Shown: piece after piece, positions 16,601 to 24,655 of the stretch
Layout: each line of letters begins with the position of its first letter
How positions within the stretch are numbered: position 1 is the stretch's first letter
DNA from: a virus
DNA: 58,403 nucleotides
Virus record (IMG/VR): IMGVR_UViG_3300007276_000054
Span: 1-58,403 of that record
Direction: 5' to 3' (one strand)
Notes under the pieces: generated by a model
What the model saw: the letters and a program-made list of their open reading frames with translations, nothing else
Databases searched by the model: none
What the model was told of the DNA's origin: nothing
Position numbers and translations under genes: made by a program

Positions 16601-18918
16601 CTCTGGGCATTACCAAAGTGAGGGACGCTTATCTCTGAAATCTTTTGAACTCCAGACGCTCTATTTCTGTGGTCGTAGTAGACCATGCCAAAGTCATGTC
16701 CCGCACCAGCCTTGAACGAAGTAAGGTCTGAGCCGTCAGATTGAATAATATCCAACGCCCCTCCAGCAACATCATAGTCAATAAAGTAAGACCTTATAGC
16801 CCCGTTGTTTCCGTTGCTCCAATCACGAAGTCCTTTACCCGATACTGGGTTTACGTATTGACTGTCTATGATAAGACTAATGTTAGGCCCGCTAAATTGA
16901 TATGCTGTAAACCCGTTATTAAGTACACCTCCCCCTTGAAAGGTGCCGGCTATTGGGTTGGTGCTACCATTAACAAAATCATTCCCAATCACTGACCCTG
17001 AGCTAGTGGTTTGCACAGGCGCTACAGCGTGGACAGCTTCTAAGTCTACACCAATGCAGCGAATTTTAAATTTCACCGTGCTATCAACCTCATTAAGCTC
17101 AGCCGAAGCAATCTTATAATCTAAAACACCTTCCATCCATACCGCTAGCCTGTCTGCGTCACTACTGTTACCGGCTGTCTGATTCCCAGCGCTAGCATGA
17201 ACCATTGCGCTTGCTCCAGAAAGGATGTGAGGGTTATTAGCCGGATTAGTGAGTGGTTCGCTATTGTAAGTAACAGGCAACTGTGCCTCTAAGCCTACAA
17301 TATTTTCTTGAATCCAAGTAAAAAACTCAGCCGTTGTGTTTGCGGACGGTGCAGAGAATTGAGACTGAAAGGTAAGATTACCTATTGGCTTTAAACTAAT
17401 GGCGTTGTAGTTGTTGTCGCTATCAAGAACAAAGACGCTACTAGAGTGAATCAAAGTATCCCCACCGCCGGAGTACGTTGCTGCTGTATACTGCTGCCTA
17501 GTGGCGCCAACAGCATCACCGGTTGCTTGGCCTGCCTGAACACCCTGAGTTGCCACTAAAGCGACCTTACTAGATGCTAGGCTAACGTTGAAATCAACCA
17601 CACCCTGATTAGCCTGAACCCCTCCAGAAGGGAAGTTAGATAAGTTAAGGTTGAAATGGATTCCGTCAGTTGTTGAATCTCCAAATCTGGCAATAGGACT
17701 TGATGGTAACCCCACACCAAACGCTGGGTTGCCGCCCACCTCAGCAAACATATGTTGATTCCGCTCAAGCTCACTATTACTGGTTGTGATGACTTCAGTC
17801 TCACCGTCAACCATAGGCAGGTTTAAGTTTATTGCCGTCGCTTCACGTGGGGAAAAAACACTATAAGAATAAACGTCTGTCTTCTCTAGGTTATCAAACC
17901 CTTCTACGTAATCGCCGTACATTAAACGACCGTTACATACAGCTTGACTAGACGCAAGCCTAGGCACAGCGTCAAAGGGCTTATTGACCTCTTCATCACT
18001 CAGAGCAGGGTAAACACCGTCGTTTCTAAATGTGAATGACTGGGTGCCTCCGGATATATTGTTGTCTAGTTCCGCAACCTTAAGAAACAATTGCTCGTTA
18101 TTCTTTCTTGCAAACGCACGAATCTTACGTACAGGGCCGTCAGAGTTAGATACGGTAACCTCCAGTTCATTGTTCAAGCCTCCAAGGAACTCCTGTGAAG
18201 GAGCATTAAAAGCCATGTTTGTAGGGCTTACAGCGAGGTCGCTATAGACACCTAAGGCAGAAACTTCTCCGTCGTCGTACACGTATTGATACGTGAATTG
18301 GAAACAGCTTTCTTTTAGATTGTTATATCCAATACTATTGTTTGTGACAAACGCAAAGGTGGCAGGAGCTTGAGGTGGTTGCTTGCACACAGTAAGAAAC
18401 TTATTCTTCTGAACGACTGTCCCCGTGTTTAGGCTCGGGTGATAGTTTCCTAGGAGTAGCTTTGTAGCGTTTATTTTTCTTGGCTCGTTGCGGTTGTCCG
18501 TAAAGTATAGAAGGTGTTCCTGATGCTGGTTAATGACCACATCCCCCTTCACAAAAGCATCACGCTGAAAATTCAAAACAGAATCCTCGTAGAGTTTTTC
18601 GTACTTGTCTGTAACAGAATCATATCTGTAAATCCCATGATTGCCACCTGAGTTGTACAGGAAAAAATACATGCACTTACCGGCCTCGCAAGAAACTGTA
18701 CCTACGATTCGATTGTCTCCGCTAGACGGGATTGAATCTGTCCCTGCGTCGGCTGGAGCAACGGCTGTGTTCCCCTCTACGTTTTTGATGATTCCTTGAC
18801 TACCGTCTGACTCATGAGATACGCGCACGTTAAGTGCGTCAGTCATTTCAAACGGCTTGACTAACCTCTCGTCTTCATCCTTGTTGAGGTACTGTGGTAT
18901 TAGCTTTTCGATTGCCAT
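13678..18918 (-). CDS. Large tail protein, nozzle/stabilisation type (1746 aa)
   Basis: The opening MAIEKLIPQYLNKDEDER...FEMTDALNVRVSHESDGSQG has the pattern of podovirus tail nozzle or stabilisation proteins (T7 gp12 and P22 gp10 types): a short N-terminal arm and then a beta-propeller-like chain. The rest is beta-rich with many aromatic and Gly/Asn turns and no enzyme motif. It starts at a TAATG overlap with the 268-aa neck protein gene, and in transcription order follows two ring/neck-type genes, as tail genes do in crAss-like phages. At 1746 aa it is much longer than T7 gp12 (about 794 aa), so extra domains, possibly receptor-binding, are probably inserted. Confidence 0.65.
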   Translation of the reverse strand: MAIEKLIPQYLNKDEDERLVKPFEMTDALNVRVSHESDGSQGIIKNVEGNTAVAPADAGTDSIPSSGDNRIVGTVSCEAGKCMYFFLYNSGGNHGIYRYDSVTDKYEKLYEDSVLNFQRDAFVKGDVVINQHQEHLLYFTDNRNEPRKINATKLLLGNYHPSLNTGTVVQKNKFLTVCKQPPQAPATFAFVTNNSIGYNNLKESCFQFTYQYVYDDGEVSALGVYSDLAVSPTNMAFNAPSQEFLGGLNNELEVTVSNSDGPVRKIRAFARKNNEQLFLKVAELDNNISGGTQSFTFRNDGVYPALSDEEVNKPFDAVPRLASSQAVCNGRLMYGDYVEGFDNLEKTDVYSYSVFSPREATAINLNLPMVDGETEVITTSNSELERNQHMFAEVGGNPAFGVGLPSSPIARFGDSTTDGIHFNLNLSNFPSGGVQANQGVVDFNVSLASSKVALVATQGVQAGQATGDAVGATRQQYTAATYSGGGDTLIHSSSVFVLDSDNNYNAISLKPIGNLTFQSQFSAPSANTTAEFFTWIQENIVGLEAQLPVTYNSEPLTNPANNPHILSGASAMVHASAGNQTAGNSSDADRLAVWMEGVLDYKIASAELNEVDSTVKFKIRCIGVDLEAVHAVAPVQTTSSGSVIGNDFVNGSTNPIAGTFQGGGVLNNGFTAYQFSGPNISLIIDSQYVNPVSGKGLRDWSNGNNGAIRSYFIDYDVAGGALDIIQSDGSDLTSFKAGAGHDFGMVYYDHRNRASGVQKISEISVPHFGNAQRQGREGRTSVDFRVLHEPPEWATKWAPVYSKNNTYEKILQVSIAEAALGKRTDFTDIRSNDGVKTRPVLQGLEGGINGQIFLSMRAFEGKSNSYKDFKGAEISYEYKEGDVLRVLEYSDGEGIVRPMTEFKITSYKYYQDDDENPIKLTDTTSEDDEDNYRSTGWFLTIRDNSSPGFDREAVRKGVDFFSQRCLVEIYRPKRSSETKVYFEVGEQYDIVEVGGVRTHAGDRSNSTSPTFSISVITPNRFSSTQRLYRGDKVLTSGTTSGHTFVENVFDEGDGTHTYTTHPSNSFNQNVVGTSFGSNTISATGSNGLFPGVITLDQGDVYMRIREQLTNPEVPYIPALQADLVRPFSPIDVDSATYAKYVVEDERISDFFDSHAVSVGRPHIETPDQKEIARTSAVTYSEPFVSDSSRLNLSSFNPVLFPYKDYNSSDGFITYLVDKGESLLVLQEKKCSVTPVGRQLIESAKDGMLVTSKNVLGTETYYAGIYGPGRNPESVIERFGVTYFCDMEAGKVVRVSAKGIEPISDVKMESFFEGLFADLIVREQIPRVPCGFDPENSEYVVTVEGQQVNDISIGSVDVGDVPTPDTNPTIASASGKVKPVSSFENLLTWDKDPVTWSSDVIRPVERLPQWNKVGSSVMYIDRLTERASVFIEPALNKGTATIEMDVIHSKGKFRGVCQFNPSDGSIKLPTQCVAIAALESNDASADVVVAAGADDDGKTVAWSATKNFWLTEYSFNPELYANLHNRFFSFENGQIYRHNVSSTYNNFYGNQFNSVVELVAKQNPSSVKVYNALSLEGSDTWAAVISNTEQTTNITEPMYEEREGMYYTVIPKDITANSTANTSHKVVLGTVSAVGGGGLNQITFSSRISNLPFNLGDTMFLLAANSQASQGVTITKVLDRNTIQVSGSFVGGVGGTMMAVSPDEINGDKIRDYHAKIKLTNDNTASVELFAVNAVYAVSPLHNDQKE

Positions 18919-19724
18919 TAGAACTTCGGTGCCTGAGTTGTGTTCTTACGAATCGTCTTCAGAGCTTCCTCCATACTAAATGCCTTTAGTCGCGCGTTAG
19001 CTTTTCGTCGCTCATTGTAGTACTCGGCTCTTGCTCTGTTTTTTTCTGACGCAGGTACACTGCTTTTTCGTTCTATGATTCTAAAGTATATGAACGAACG
19101 CAATGCCTCTTCTGCCTCTACGTGAACCGTCGGGTTTACTGACCGGGCTTCATCAGCGATATACTCAATAACAACATCAGAGAAAGCGCCCGCAGAAACC
19201 TCAATTCGATTCTGGTCTTCGTTCATTCTGTATTGCCCTTGATAGTGACCACCGCCTAATCCGTAAATTTGACCAATGTTGTTCTGGTAAACGTAGTTGC
19301 TGAAGACAACATAGTCGTCGTCTCCAAACACTCCGAGACCAAGCGTTCCTCCTTTGGCATCCTCCCTATCGTTGATGCCGTCTTGGTCACTGTCAATAGC
19401 GTTTCCTGACGCATCTTTAACATACTTCTGGGAGTAGTTGATATTCTTGTTCTCTCCAAGTACGTAGACTAATCCGTCTGACCCAACGATTCCAATCTTA
19501 ACTAAGGATACATAGTCGTCTGGCAAGGTCACTGTGTCGTTACTATTCTTTGATAGCTTCAACGACCTTACCCTCTTCAACATATCAAACCCCATCTCTC
19601 GGATTCCTCGCAGGGCAAAGTTCCTTACGACAACATCAGATACATTGCTGACGTAATCGTCAGAGTCAAGAGTCAGGATAAAGTCATTGACTACTTGGTC
19701 TACGGTGACTAGATTTCTTGCCAT
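18918..19724 (-). CDS. Neck/tail ring protein (crAss-like type, 268 aa)
   Basis: 268 residues. The N-terminus (residues about 1-70) has VTVDQVVNDFILTLDSDDY, a conserved Ala-Leu-Arg-Gly-Ile-Arg helix and then LPDDYVSLVKIGI. This matches the layout of head-tail connector/ring proteins found next to capsid genes in crAss-like and other Bacteroidota phages (family recalled, not searched). The centre has an Asp-rich loop, DSDQDGINDRED (about 110-121), resembling a calcium-binding loop. The C-terminal part is helical and basic. It is joined by a TAATG overlap to the large tail gene and lies 3 nt after the 245-aa gene. Confidence 0.6.
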   Translation of the reverse strand: MARNLVTVDQVVNDFILTLDSDDYVSNVSDVVVRNFALRGIREMGFDMLKRVRSLKLSKNSNDTVTLPDDYVSLVKIGIVGSDGLVYVLGENKNINYSQKYVKDASGNAIDSDQDGINDREDAKGGTLGLGVFGDDDYVVFSNYVYQNNIGQIYGLGGGHYQGQYRMNEDQNRIEVSAGAFSDVVIEYIADEARSVNPTVHVEAEEALRSFIYFRIIERKSSVPASEKNRARAEYYNERRKANARLKAFSMEEALKTIRKNTTQAPKF

Positions 19725-19727
19725 GCG

Positions 19728-20465
19728 TTATTGTTGTTGGGCCTTTTGCTGGCCGTAATTGTATACGTTGGCATCCCTCAAATTCACACCAATTAACCTA
19801 GCCATTTCCTCAACGATTTGTGGGGTGTAGTGCTCAGGTAGTTCGAAGTCCACACTAGTAGAAGCAGAGTATGTTTCCTTGTTGTTGTTCACGGTGAACC
19901 CGAACTTAGGAAGTGATACAGTTCTTGCGCCGGTTGTAGGGCTCAACCCTTCAGGCTGCTTGTAATACCGAACACGGATTTTGTTTAGATTCTGTGGGTA
20001 TACTTCAATCTGGTCATCTAAGAAAGCAATCGGCGAGGACTCACTTGGAGCACTAAGCGTGCTGTGAAGAACGTACTCTAACTTCTCCTCATCATATTCG
20101 ACGGGAATAGTAACAGAAGTGTTCTCACCAAACAATAAAGACCCGTCAGTCTTGACGTTGATTATTCTAGCTAGGTCGTCTGGCTTATTGAAGTGAGACC
20201 CAGATGTTCGAGAGATAGTGCCTGATGTTTTTGTAAACAAGGAGAGGTCTTCCTTAACCTGTTTAATGAAAGAGTTGTTTCTTCCCGGGTCAACTCCCCG
20301 CTTCCTCAGCGCTTCTGCGTTAAGCAGCTGCCTGAAAAGGCCATTAAAAATATTCGTTTGAGCAACGGGTGCAAAGGAATTAAACTCTGTGGGCGTGACA
20401 AATCCACGCTCATCTTTGTTAGCGATGTCCTTCAATGCATTATAAACCTCTCTAACACTTGCCAT
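19728..20465 (-). CDS. Head-tail connector/ring protein (crAss-like type, 245 aa)
   Basis: The N-terminus reads MASVREVYNALKDIANKDERG followed by FVTPTEFNSFAPVAQ. This Asn-Lys-Asp-x-Arg-Gly-Phe-x-Thr-Pro block is a recurring signature of a structural protein encoded beside the capsid genes of crAss-like and aquatic Bacteroidota phages. The remainder is beta-rich, with a Tyr-Lys-Gln-Pro segment near residue 165 (YYKQP) and a helical C-terminus rich in Gln. It is the first gene of the tail operon: a TATATTTG box and a terminator lie just upstream. The role as ring or tubular protein is inferred from family style and position. Confidence 0.6.
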   Translation of the reverse strand: MASVREVYNALKDIANKDERGFVTPTEFNSFAPVAQTNIFNGLFRQLLNAEALRKRGVDPGRNNSFIKQVKEDLSLFTKTSGTISRTSGSHFNKPDDLARIINVKTDGSLLFGENTSVTIPVEYDEEKLEYVLHSTLSAPSESSPIAFLDDQIEVYPQNLNKIRVRYYKQPEGLSPTTGARTVSLPKFGFTVNNNKETYSASTSVDFELPEHYTPQIVEEMARLIGVNLRDANVYNYGQQKAQQQ

Positions 20466-20482
20466 GGTAAGGTATTGTCTGG

Positions 20483-20490
20483 CAAATATA
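20483..20490 (-). promoter_or_regulatory. TAnnTTTG -7 box for the tail operon
   Basis: The minus strand reads TATATTTG, 17 nt before the ATG at 20465 and directly downstream of the terminator at 20492-20522. It would start a separate tail/internal protein transcript. Confidence 0.55.
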
Positions 20491-20491
20491 C

Positions 20492-20522
20492 AGAAAAAGA
20501 AAAGGGGCTTGCGCCCCCTTTC
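20492..20522 (-). terminator. Rho-independent terminator after the 276-aa gene
   Basis: On the minus strand a GC-rich hairpin (GGGGGC, loop GCAA-like, GCCCC) is followed by TTTTCTTTTT. It lies between the 276-aa gene and the tail operon and separates capsid-region from tail-region transcripts. Confidence 0.75.
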
Positions 20523-20544
20523 CAGTATCCATGCCGGTTACGTA

Positions 20545-21375
20545 TTAAGCAATAGCCTCTAACTGTCGGTCAATATCAGACAGAACTATCGAGCCCTTGT
20601 CCGTCATTACAAAGCGGGTCATAACCTCTACCTTGTCTTGCCCTACAGGTACCGAAGCAATCAACTTGCCAGAATCAAACCACACAACGGCGCCCTGCCT
20701 AAAGTCGATGATTTGAAAATCAAAGCCTTCTACTACTGTTGACCGCGCCTTTACCATAGGGCTGTCTACCATAGACATGAAGTGATTAGCGTCTCTCTTT
20801 GCAATCTGCACCAGTGTGCGTTTGATTTGAAGGTCTTTTTGAGACGTGTCAACATTCATAGCAATAGCTACAGGAAGCAACTCCTCGATAGGGCGCGACT
20901 TGATAATTGCTATAGCGTCATTAATTTGAAACTCCTGTTCCAAAACCTTCTCGGCGTCATCCTCTTTGTTCACAAGCTTGAAGACACGGCCTCCGTTAAC
21001 TGAGTTGTCTGGGTGGGCATCTAAATACGCGATGAGGTTTGGCTTGTCGTAGTTGACAATTAACATCTTATCGTTAAAGATGACGTGAGACCGAACAGAT
21101 TGTGTGCCTTGCTCGTCAATGAAAATGCTTGGTTCTGATGGGCAATATCTAATACCCCTTACGGAATTAGTTGCTTCATCATAAACCTGAATGCTATTAC
21201 CTCGAATCTTCAAAAACACACCTCCCTTTCCTCCTACGGTTTCGTAGACTCTAGGCAGCTTGGATTCATTCTTCAAGGTACGCTTTACGTTTCTCGTTTT
21301 AGTTGGCTCGGAAGCAACAACCTTTTGAGTGGGGGCTTTTCTTGGGCGACCCATACCCTTTTTCGTCTGTTCCAT
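20545..21375 (-). CDS. Conserved phage protein of unknown function next to capsid (276 aa)
   Basis: The basic N-terminus contains an AT-hook-like GRPRKAP (residues 9-15) and a Lys/Arg-rich tail. Residues about 70-130 carry a recognisable block: IRYCPSEPSIFIDEQG, then a segment ending in KPNLIAYLDAHPDN. I recall this block in other aquatic Bacteroidota phages beside capsid genes, without a known function. The C-terminal third is beta-rich. It lies between two hairpins, after the capsid gene and before the tail operon, so it may be a head-completion or DNA-binding protein. The assignment to function is open. Confidence 0.6.
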   Translation of the reverse strand: MEQTKKGMGRPRKAPTQKVVASEPTKTRNVKRTLKNESKLPRVYETVGGKGGVFLKIRGNSIQVYDEATNSVRGIRYCPSEPSIFIDEQGTQSVRSHVIFNDKMLIVNYDKPNLIAYLDAHPDNSVNGGRVFKLVNKEDDAEKVLEQEFQINDAIAIIKSRPIEELLPVAIAMNVDTSQKDLQIKRTLVQIAKRDANHFMSMVDSPMVKARSTVVEGFDFQIIDFRQGAVVWFDSGKLIASVPVGQDKVEVMTRFVMTDKGSIVLSDIDRQLEAIA

Positions 21376-21401
21376 TTCAATATGATTTTATTTAAAAGAA
21401 A

Positions 21402-21435
21402 GAATGTAGGGGAGAGCGATTCCCTCCCCCCATTC
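21402..21435 (-). terminator. Hairpin after the major capsid gene
   Basis: An imperfect stem (GAATG...CATTC outside, GGGGAG...CTCCCC inside) is followed on the minus strand by TTTCTTTTAAAT. It sits directly after the capsid stop codon. It may be a partial terminator or an mRNA 3'-end stabiliser that gives capsid message in excess. Confidence 0.6.
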
Positions 21436-21449
21436 TATTAGTCAGTCAC

Positions 21450-22904
21450 TTAGCTCTTGATGAGAACGTGCTGGTTAGCAGCACGAGTCACGAGGTTACA
21501 CTCAGAGCGGTAGTTAAACTTAGCAGCGTCCTTTCCGTCGGTCTTGAAACCGAGAACACCACCACCAGTTACCCAGTGCTCCATCTCACGGCTATATCCG
21601 CCAGCTGCCTTGTAGTTCATCTCCAAGGCTGGAGCTCTGTTACCTGTCTTTGGGTCAGCAACAGTGGTCAAAGGAATCATTACACCGGAAACCAAGTCGC
21701 CAGCAATGTCTCCCGCACCTGTCGCTCCGAGGAGAGTTGGGTCGTTCAACAGCTTCCAGCCGTGCTTATGGAAAGTATATCCACCACGAGCGAAAGACGC
21801 GAAGCCTAAGTTGGCTGCCATGTCCTTGTCGTTGTTGAAAGCTCCATAGCTACCCTGCAATCCAGCAGTGTTACTATTACCACCATTGGCAATCATGTTG
21901 TCCATTGCAAGCATCTGTCCTGTGTTAGCATAGACAGCGTACTCGGGAGGACATCCATTCTTGTCCATCATCTTGATGATTTGGTCGATGTCTTCAAAGT
22001 CAGTTGTCGTAGCGCCGACAAGACCTGTAGTCACCAAACCTCTATCTTCCAAGGCAGCAAAGTATCCTTCGGTGCCCTCGATGCCAGCCAAGGCAGCGTC
22101 ACTAGAAGTCACCTTCTCGCCGAGCAACATCATCATCTCTCTCTTGTCGAGGAAACGCTGACGGGTATCGGCTTCAGACTTCAAGTACCAACGGTAATCA
22201 CCTCCACCTACATCGATGTAACCGATGTTGGTTGCTTGAGAACCAGAAACCTCGTAAGACTCTTTGATGATGACATACGGGTTAGTTCTCTTCACAACGT
22301 TTGACTGGAGGAAGAAGTCGGGTTGGTCAGTTCCCTGAGCGTACATGTTACCGACAATGATTGCCACAACCGCAGCGTTGTCAGTGAAGGCAGTGAATCC
22401 ACCGCTAAGGAGAGACTTCACAACAATCTCAGTACCAGCGGTGTTCACGGCAGAGACATAAGCTCTTTCGTTTCCATTGATAATGAGTACGTCACCCTTG
22501 CGAGCAACGTTTTGAGGAGTTGTTCCCTCGGTGTATCCTGATGCAGCAGTAGCATAAAGAACTCCGTCGATAGTGAACGATACGTCAGCAGCTGTGACAG
22601 CGCCTTTGATAACGCCAGTGAGCTTCTGGTGGAGGCGAGCCTCTTCCCAGTAAGTAACTTCGTCAGCAGTTCCAGCAGCGTTTACAGCACCGGTAAGCTT
22701 CAAGAAGCCTGTGATGCCTTGGTCACCGAAAGTTTTGACGAGGTTAGCACGGATGTCCGGTGCGTTTACTTCGTCGATAAAGTCATGCAAGGACGTGTAT
22801 TTCGCCGGGTCTTGCAGGTTATAAGCGGAATTACCAATTCCTTTAGGGTTAGTAGCGGCAACATTGTTGCTGCCGCCTTGTTGGGTTACGTTAATCGCAG
22901 CCAT
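21450..22904 (-). CDS. Major capsid protein (HK97-fold type, 484 aa)
   Basis: 484 residues, the usual size of crAss-like capsid proteins. The Gly/Ala/Thr-rich chain with balanced charge, the N-terminal arm (YNLQDPAKYTSLHDFIDEVN), an E-loop-like region and a P-domain-like segment (KSEADTRQRFLDKREMMMLL, about 240-260) fit an HK97-type shell protein. A likely insertion domain (about residues 100-185) is beta-rich. The gene follows a scaffold-like acidic gene by 12 nt and ends at a strong hairpin, the usual arrangement for the most abundant virion protein. The call rests on context and style. Confidence 0.75.
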   Translation of the reverse strand: MAAINVTQQGGSNNVAATNPKGIGNSAYNLQDPAKYTSLHDFIDEVNAPDIRANLVKTFGDQGITGFLKLTGAVNAAGTADEVTYWEEARLHQKLTGVIKGAVTAADVSFTIDGVLYATAASGYTEGTTPQNVARKGDVLIINGNERAYVSAVNTAGTEIVVKSLLSGGFTAFTDNAAVVAIIVGNMYAQGTDQPDFFLQSNVVKRTNPYVIIKESYEVSGSQATNIGYIDVGGGDYRWYLKSEADTRQRFLDKREMMMLLGEKVTSSDAALAGIEGTEGYFAALEDRGLVTTGLVGATTTDFEDIDQIIKMMDKNGCPPEYAVYANTGQMLAMDNMIANGGNSNTAGLQGSYGAFNNDKDMAANLGFASFARGGYTFHKHGWKLLNDPTLLGATGAGDIAGDLVSGVMIPLTTVADPKTGNRAPALEMNYKAAGGYSREMEHWVTGGGVLGFKTDGKDAAKFNYRSECNLVTRAANQHVLIKS

Positions 22905-22916
22905 GATTTCTTGTTA

Positions 22917-24032
22917 TCAGATTTTAAAAGTCATTGTTGAACTACCACCGAAAGCATTAATAATCTGTTCGTCAAGTCCGCTTGTTTGCTGGGATGTGTC
23001 ACGTTGATTCGGCTGGTTAGTCACGTTAGCGGCATTTTCTACCACCTTCCGTTGTCCATCACTCATACCTTGCTGGTATACAGAGCGTACAATAGAGTCG
23101 ATGTTGTCAATGACCGCACGATGTGCGTTCAGCTTTTCATAGTTCCACTCACCGTCATCAAAGACGTAATCGTCGAAATGATTTTCAATCTTACTGTTTT
23201 TTGAAGCAAGCTCTTTACGGTAGTCTTCATTGATTCCAAAGGTGAAGTTCTCACCTGTAGGGAGTTCGAAGACGAGACCATCAAAGTCCTTAACCTCAGC
23301 CTGCATAGCAGACATCCAGTCTTCAGTGATAGGGGATTGCACTTCGCCTTCCTCAGACACAGGCAACATGTAATCGTCGCGCAGGTTTGAGATAGTCTTC
23401 CGTGCTGATTCCGCATCCATCTTCAGTTGCAGCTTAGCCATTTTGGTTTCGCTCTCATCAAAACGGTCTTCGTCCAGTTTGTATTTGCTTTCGAGCAACA
23501 TGTTGACTTCTTCCGTCGTCAGGTTACCGTGCTCTACTACCATCTGGTTACGCACAGCGGTGAAATCATCCATTTCAGATGGGTTCAATTGCTGAAACTT
23601 GTACCAGTCTTCTGGACTTCGACCCGTCTTTTGAACGAAATCATTGATAGCTTGTACGCGCTCGTCGATTTCAACGGGGATATTTGAATTAGCCAATGCA
23701 ATTGCGTCGAAAGAGCTTACGTCCGAGCCTAGCTTTTCACTAAGATATCGGAGTACCTCTGCATCGACGTCAACGTCAGGGCTTGGTTCAGATTCTTTTA
23801 CGGCCTCTTGAACAGATTCCTGAACAGGCTTGCTAGGTTGAGCTTGAGGCTCAGATACAGCTTGCGTAGTTTCAGGAGTAGTCTGTTGAACAGGCTCTTG
23901 ATTTGGGACAGGCTCCAAAGGAGTGTCTGCCACGGTTTCCGGAACATCATTCTGTTCTTGGTTAAATGTTGGTGGAGTATCACTAATAGTGATACCTGCA
24001 CTTTCAAGTGCGTTTTCGAATTGCTTACTCAT
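22917..24032 (-). CDS. Putative scaffold/head assembly protein (371 aa)
   Basis: The ATG at 24032 (MSKQFENALESAGI) is preferred; a longer frame to 24095 would overlap the upstream gene. The N-terminal 100 residues are disordered and rich in Gln, Pro, Glu and Val (for example EPVPNQEPVQQTTPETTQ). The middle is acidic and helical, with an ELPTGENFTFGI segment near residue 260. The C-terminus ends AFGGSSTMTFKI. An acidic, disordered plus helical protein encoded immediately before the capsid gene is the classic position and build of a phage scaffold. It carries no protease motif. Confidence 0.65.
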   Translation of the reverse strand: MSKQFENALESAGITISDTPPTFNQEQNDVPETVADTPLEPVPNQEPVQQTTPETTQAVSEPQAQPSKPVQESVQEAVKESEPSPDVDVDAEVLRYLSEKLGSDVSSFDAIALANSNIPVEIDERVQAINDFVQKTGRSPEDWYKFQQLNPSEMDDFTAVRNQMVVEHGNLTTEEVNMLLESKYKLDEDRFDESETKMAKLQLKMDAESARKTISNLRDDYMLPVSEEGEVQSPITEDWMSAMQAEVKDFDGLVFELPTGENFTFGINEDYRKELASKNSKIENHFDDYVFDDGEWNYEKLNAHRAVIDNIDSIVRSVYQQGMSDGQRKVVENAANVTNQPNQRDTSQQTSGLDEQIINAFGGSSTMTFKI

Positions 24033-24034
24033 TA

Positions 24035-24355
24035 TCAATTGTATTTCTTTTTCTGGCTTTTCGGTGGAGCCTTTTTGCTGCCTCCGGCCTTCCACAAGAA
24101 TCGGTTGGCCCAGTACGCGGCACTTCCCTTTCTTGCAATATTCTTAGCATGTCTACTCTTGAACGCAGCTCTAGCTTTTGAACTGTAGTTGTTCCCCATA
24201 CTCTGGTCGCCGAAGCGAACGACAGCTCCGTCCTCTTGACCGGGGCCAAGTGTACTTACAACGGCTGCTTTTTTTGTGGAATGACCCCGAGTTAGCTTGG
24301 GTTCATTGACCCCGCTAAACCCTAATCGTTTTGCTTTTTCCGCAGCCTTAGACAT
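24035..24355 (-). CDS. Small basic conserved phage protein (106 aa)
   Basis: Highly basic. It begins MSKAAEKAKRLGFSGVNEPK, has an RFGDQ segment near residue 48, then FKSRHAKNI (68-76) and SAAYWANRFLW (83-93). This set (an N-terminal Ser-Lys-Ala-x-Glu-Lys-Ala-Lys-Arg-Leu-Gly-Phe, then Phe-Lys-x-Arg-His and Ala-Ala-Tyr-Trp-Ala-Asn) recurs in crAss-like and other Bacteroidota phages near head genes. Its function is unknown; a DNA-associated or head protein is plausible. A TATATTTG box sits 4 nt upstream of its start. Confidence 0.65.
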   Translation of the reverse strand: MSKAAEKAKRLGFSGVNEPKLTRGHSTKKAAVVSTLGPGQEDGAVVRFGDQSMGNNYSSKARAAFKSRHAKNIARKGSAAYWANRFLWKAGGSKKAPPKSQKKKYN

Positions 24356-24359
24356 ACTA

Positions 24360-24367
24360 CAAATATA
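24360..24367 (-). promoter_or_regulatory. TAnnTTTG -7 box, near-leaderless promoter
   Basis: The minus strand reads TATATTTG, TAGT, then ATG (24355). A TTG lies about 18 nt upstream of the box, close to Bacteroidota -33/-7 spacing. It would drive the scaffold and capsid genes. Confidence 0.6.
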
Positions 24368-24376
24368 AACAACTAG

Positions 24377-24655
24377 TCAACCTCTCAATCTGCTCTTCAA
24401 CGCCCTGTAGAACTTGTCAAATTCATCAGCGTTATCAAAAGCCTTACTGTAATCCTCTACCCAAAGAACGTCCTTCTCTATAGGGTCTTCGTCTTCTACC
24501 CTTTCAATGGTTTCTTCGTTAAGTACTGTGTTGTCAACCCTAGATATGATTCTGTAGTAGTCCCCTTCTGTCACTCCTTTTGCAGGGGTGATTAACACAT
24601 CAGTTTCTTTGTATGCGTACCTAATGTAAAACTTATCTTTTAGCTCGTCATCCAT
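24377..24655 (-). CDS. Hypothetical acidic protein (92 aa)
   Basis: Small acidic protein (MDDELKDKFYIRYAYKETDV at the start, basic end KFYRALKSRLRG). It follows the 561-aa appendage gene with start and stop touching and ends the fibre transcript before the head-gene promoter. No family recognised. The mixed beta/helix pattern could be a fibre chaperone or adaptor; this is only suggested by position. Confidence 0.55.
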   Translation of the reverse strand: MDDELKDKFYIRYAYKETDVLITPAKGVTEGDYYRIISRVDNTVLNEETIERVEDEDPIEKDVLWVEDYSKAFDNADEFDKFYRALKSRLRG

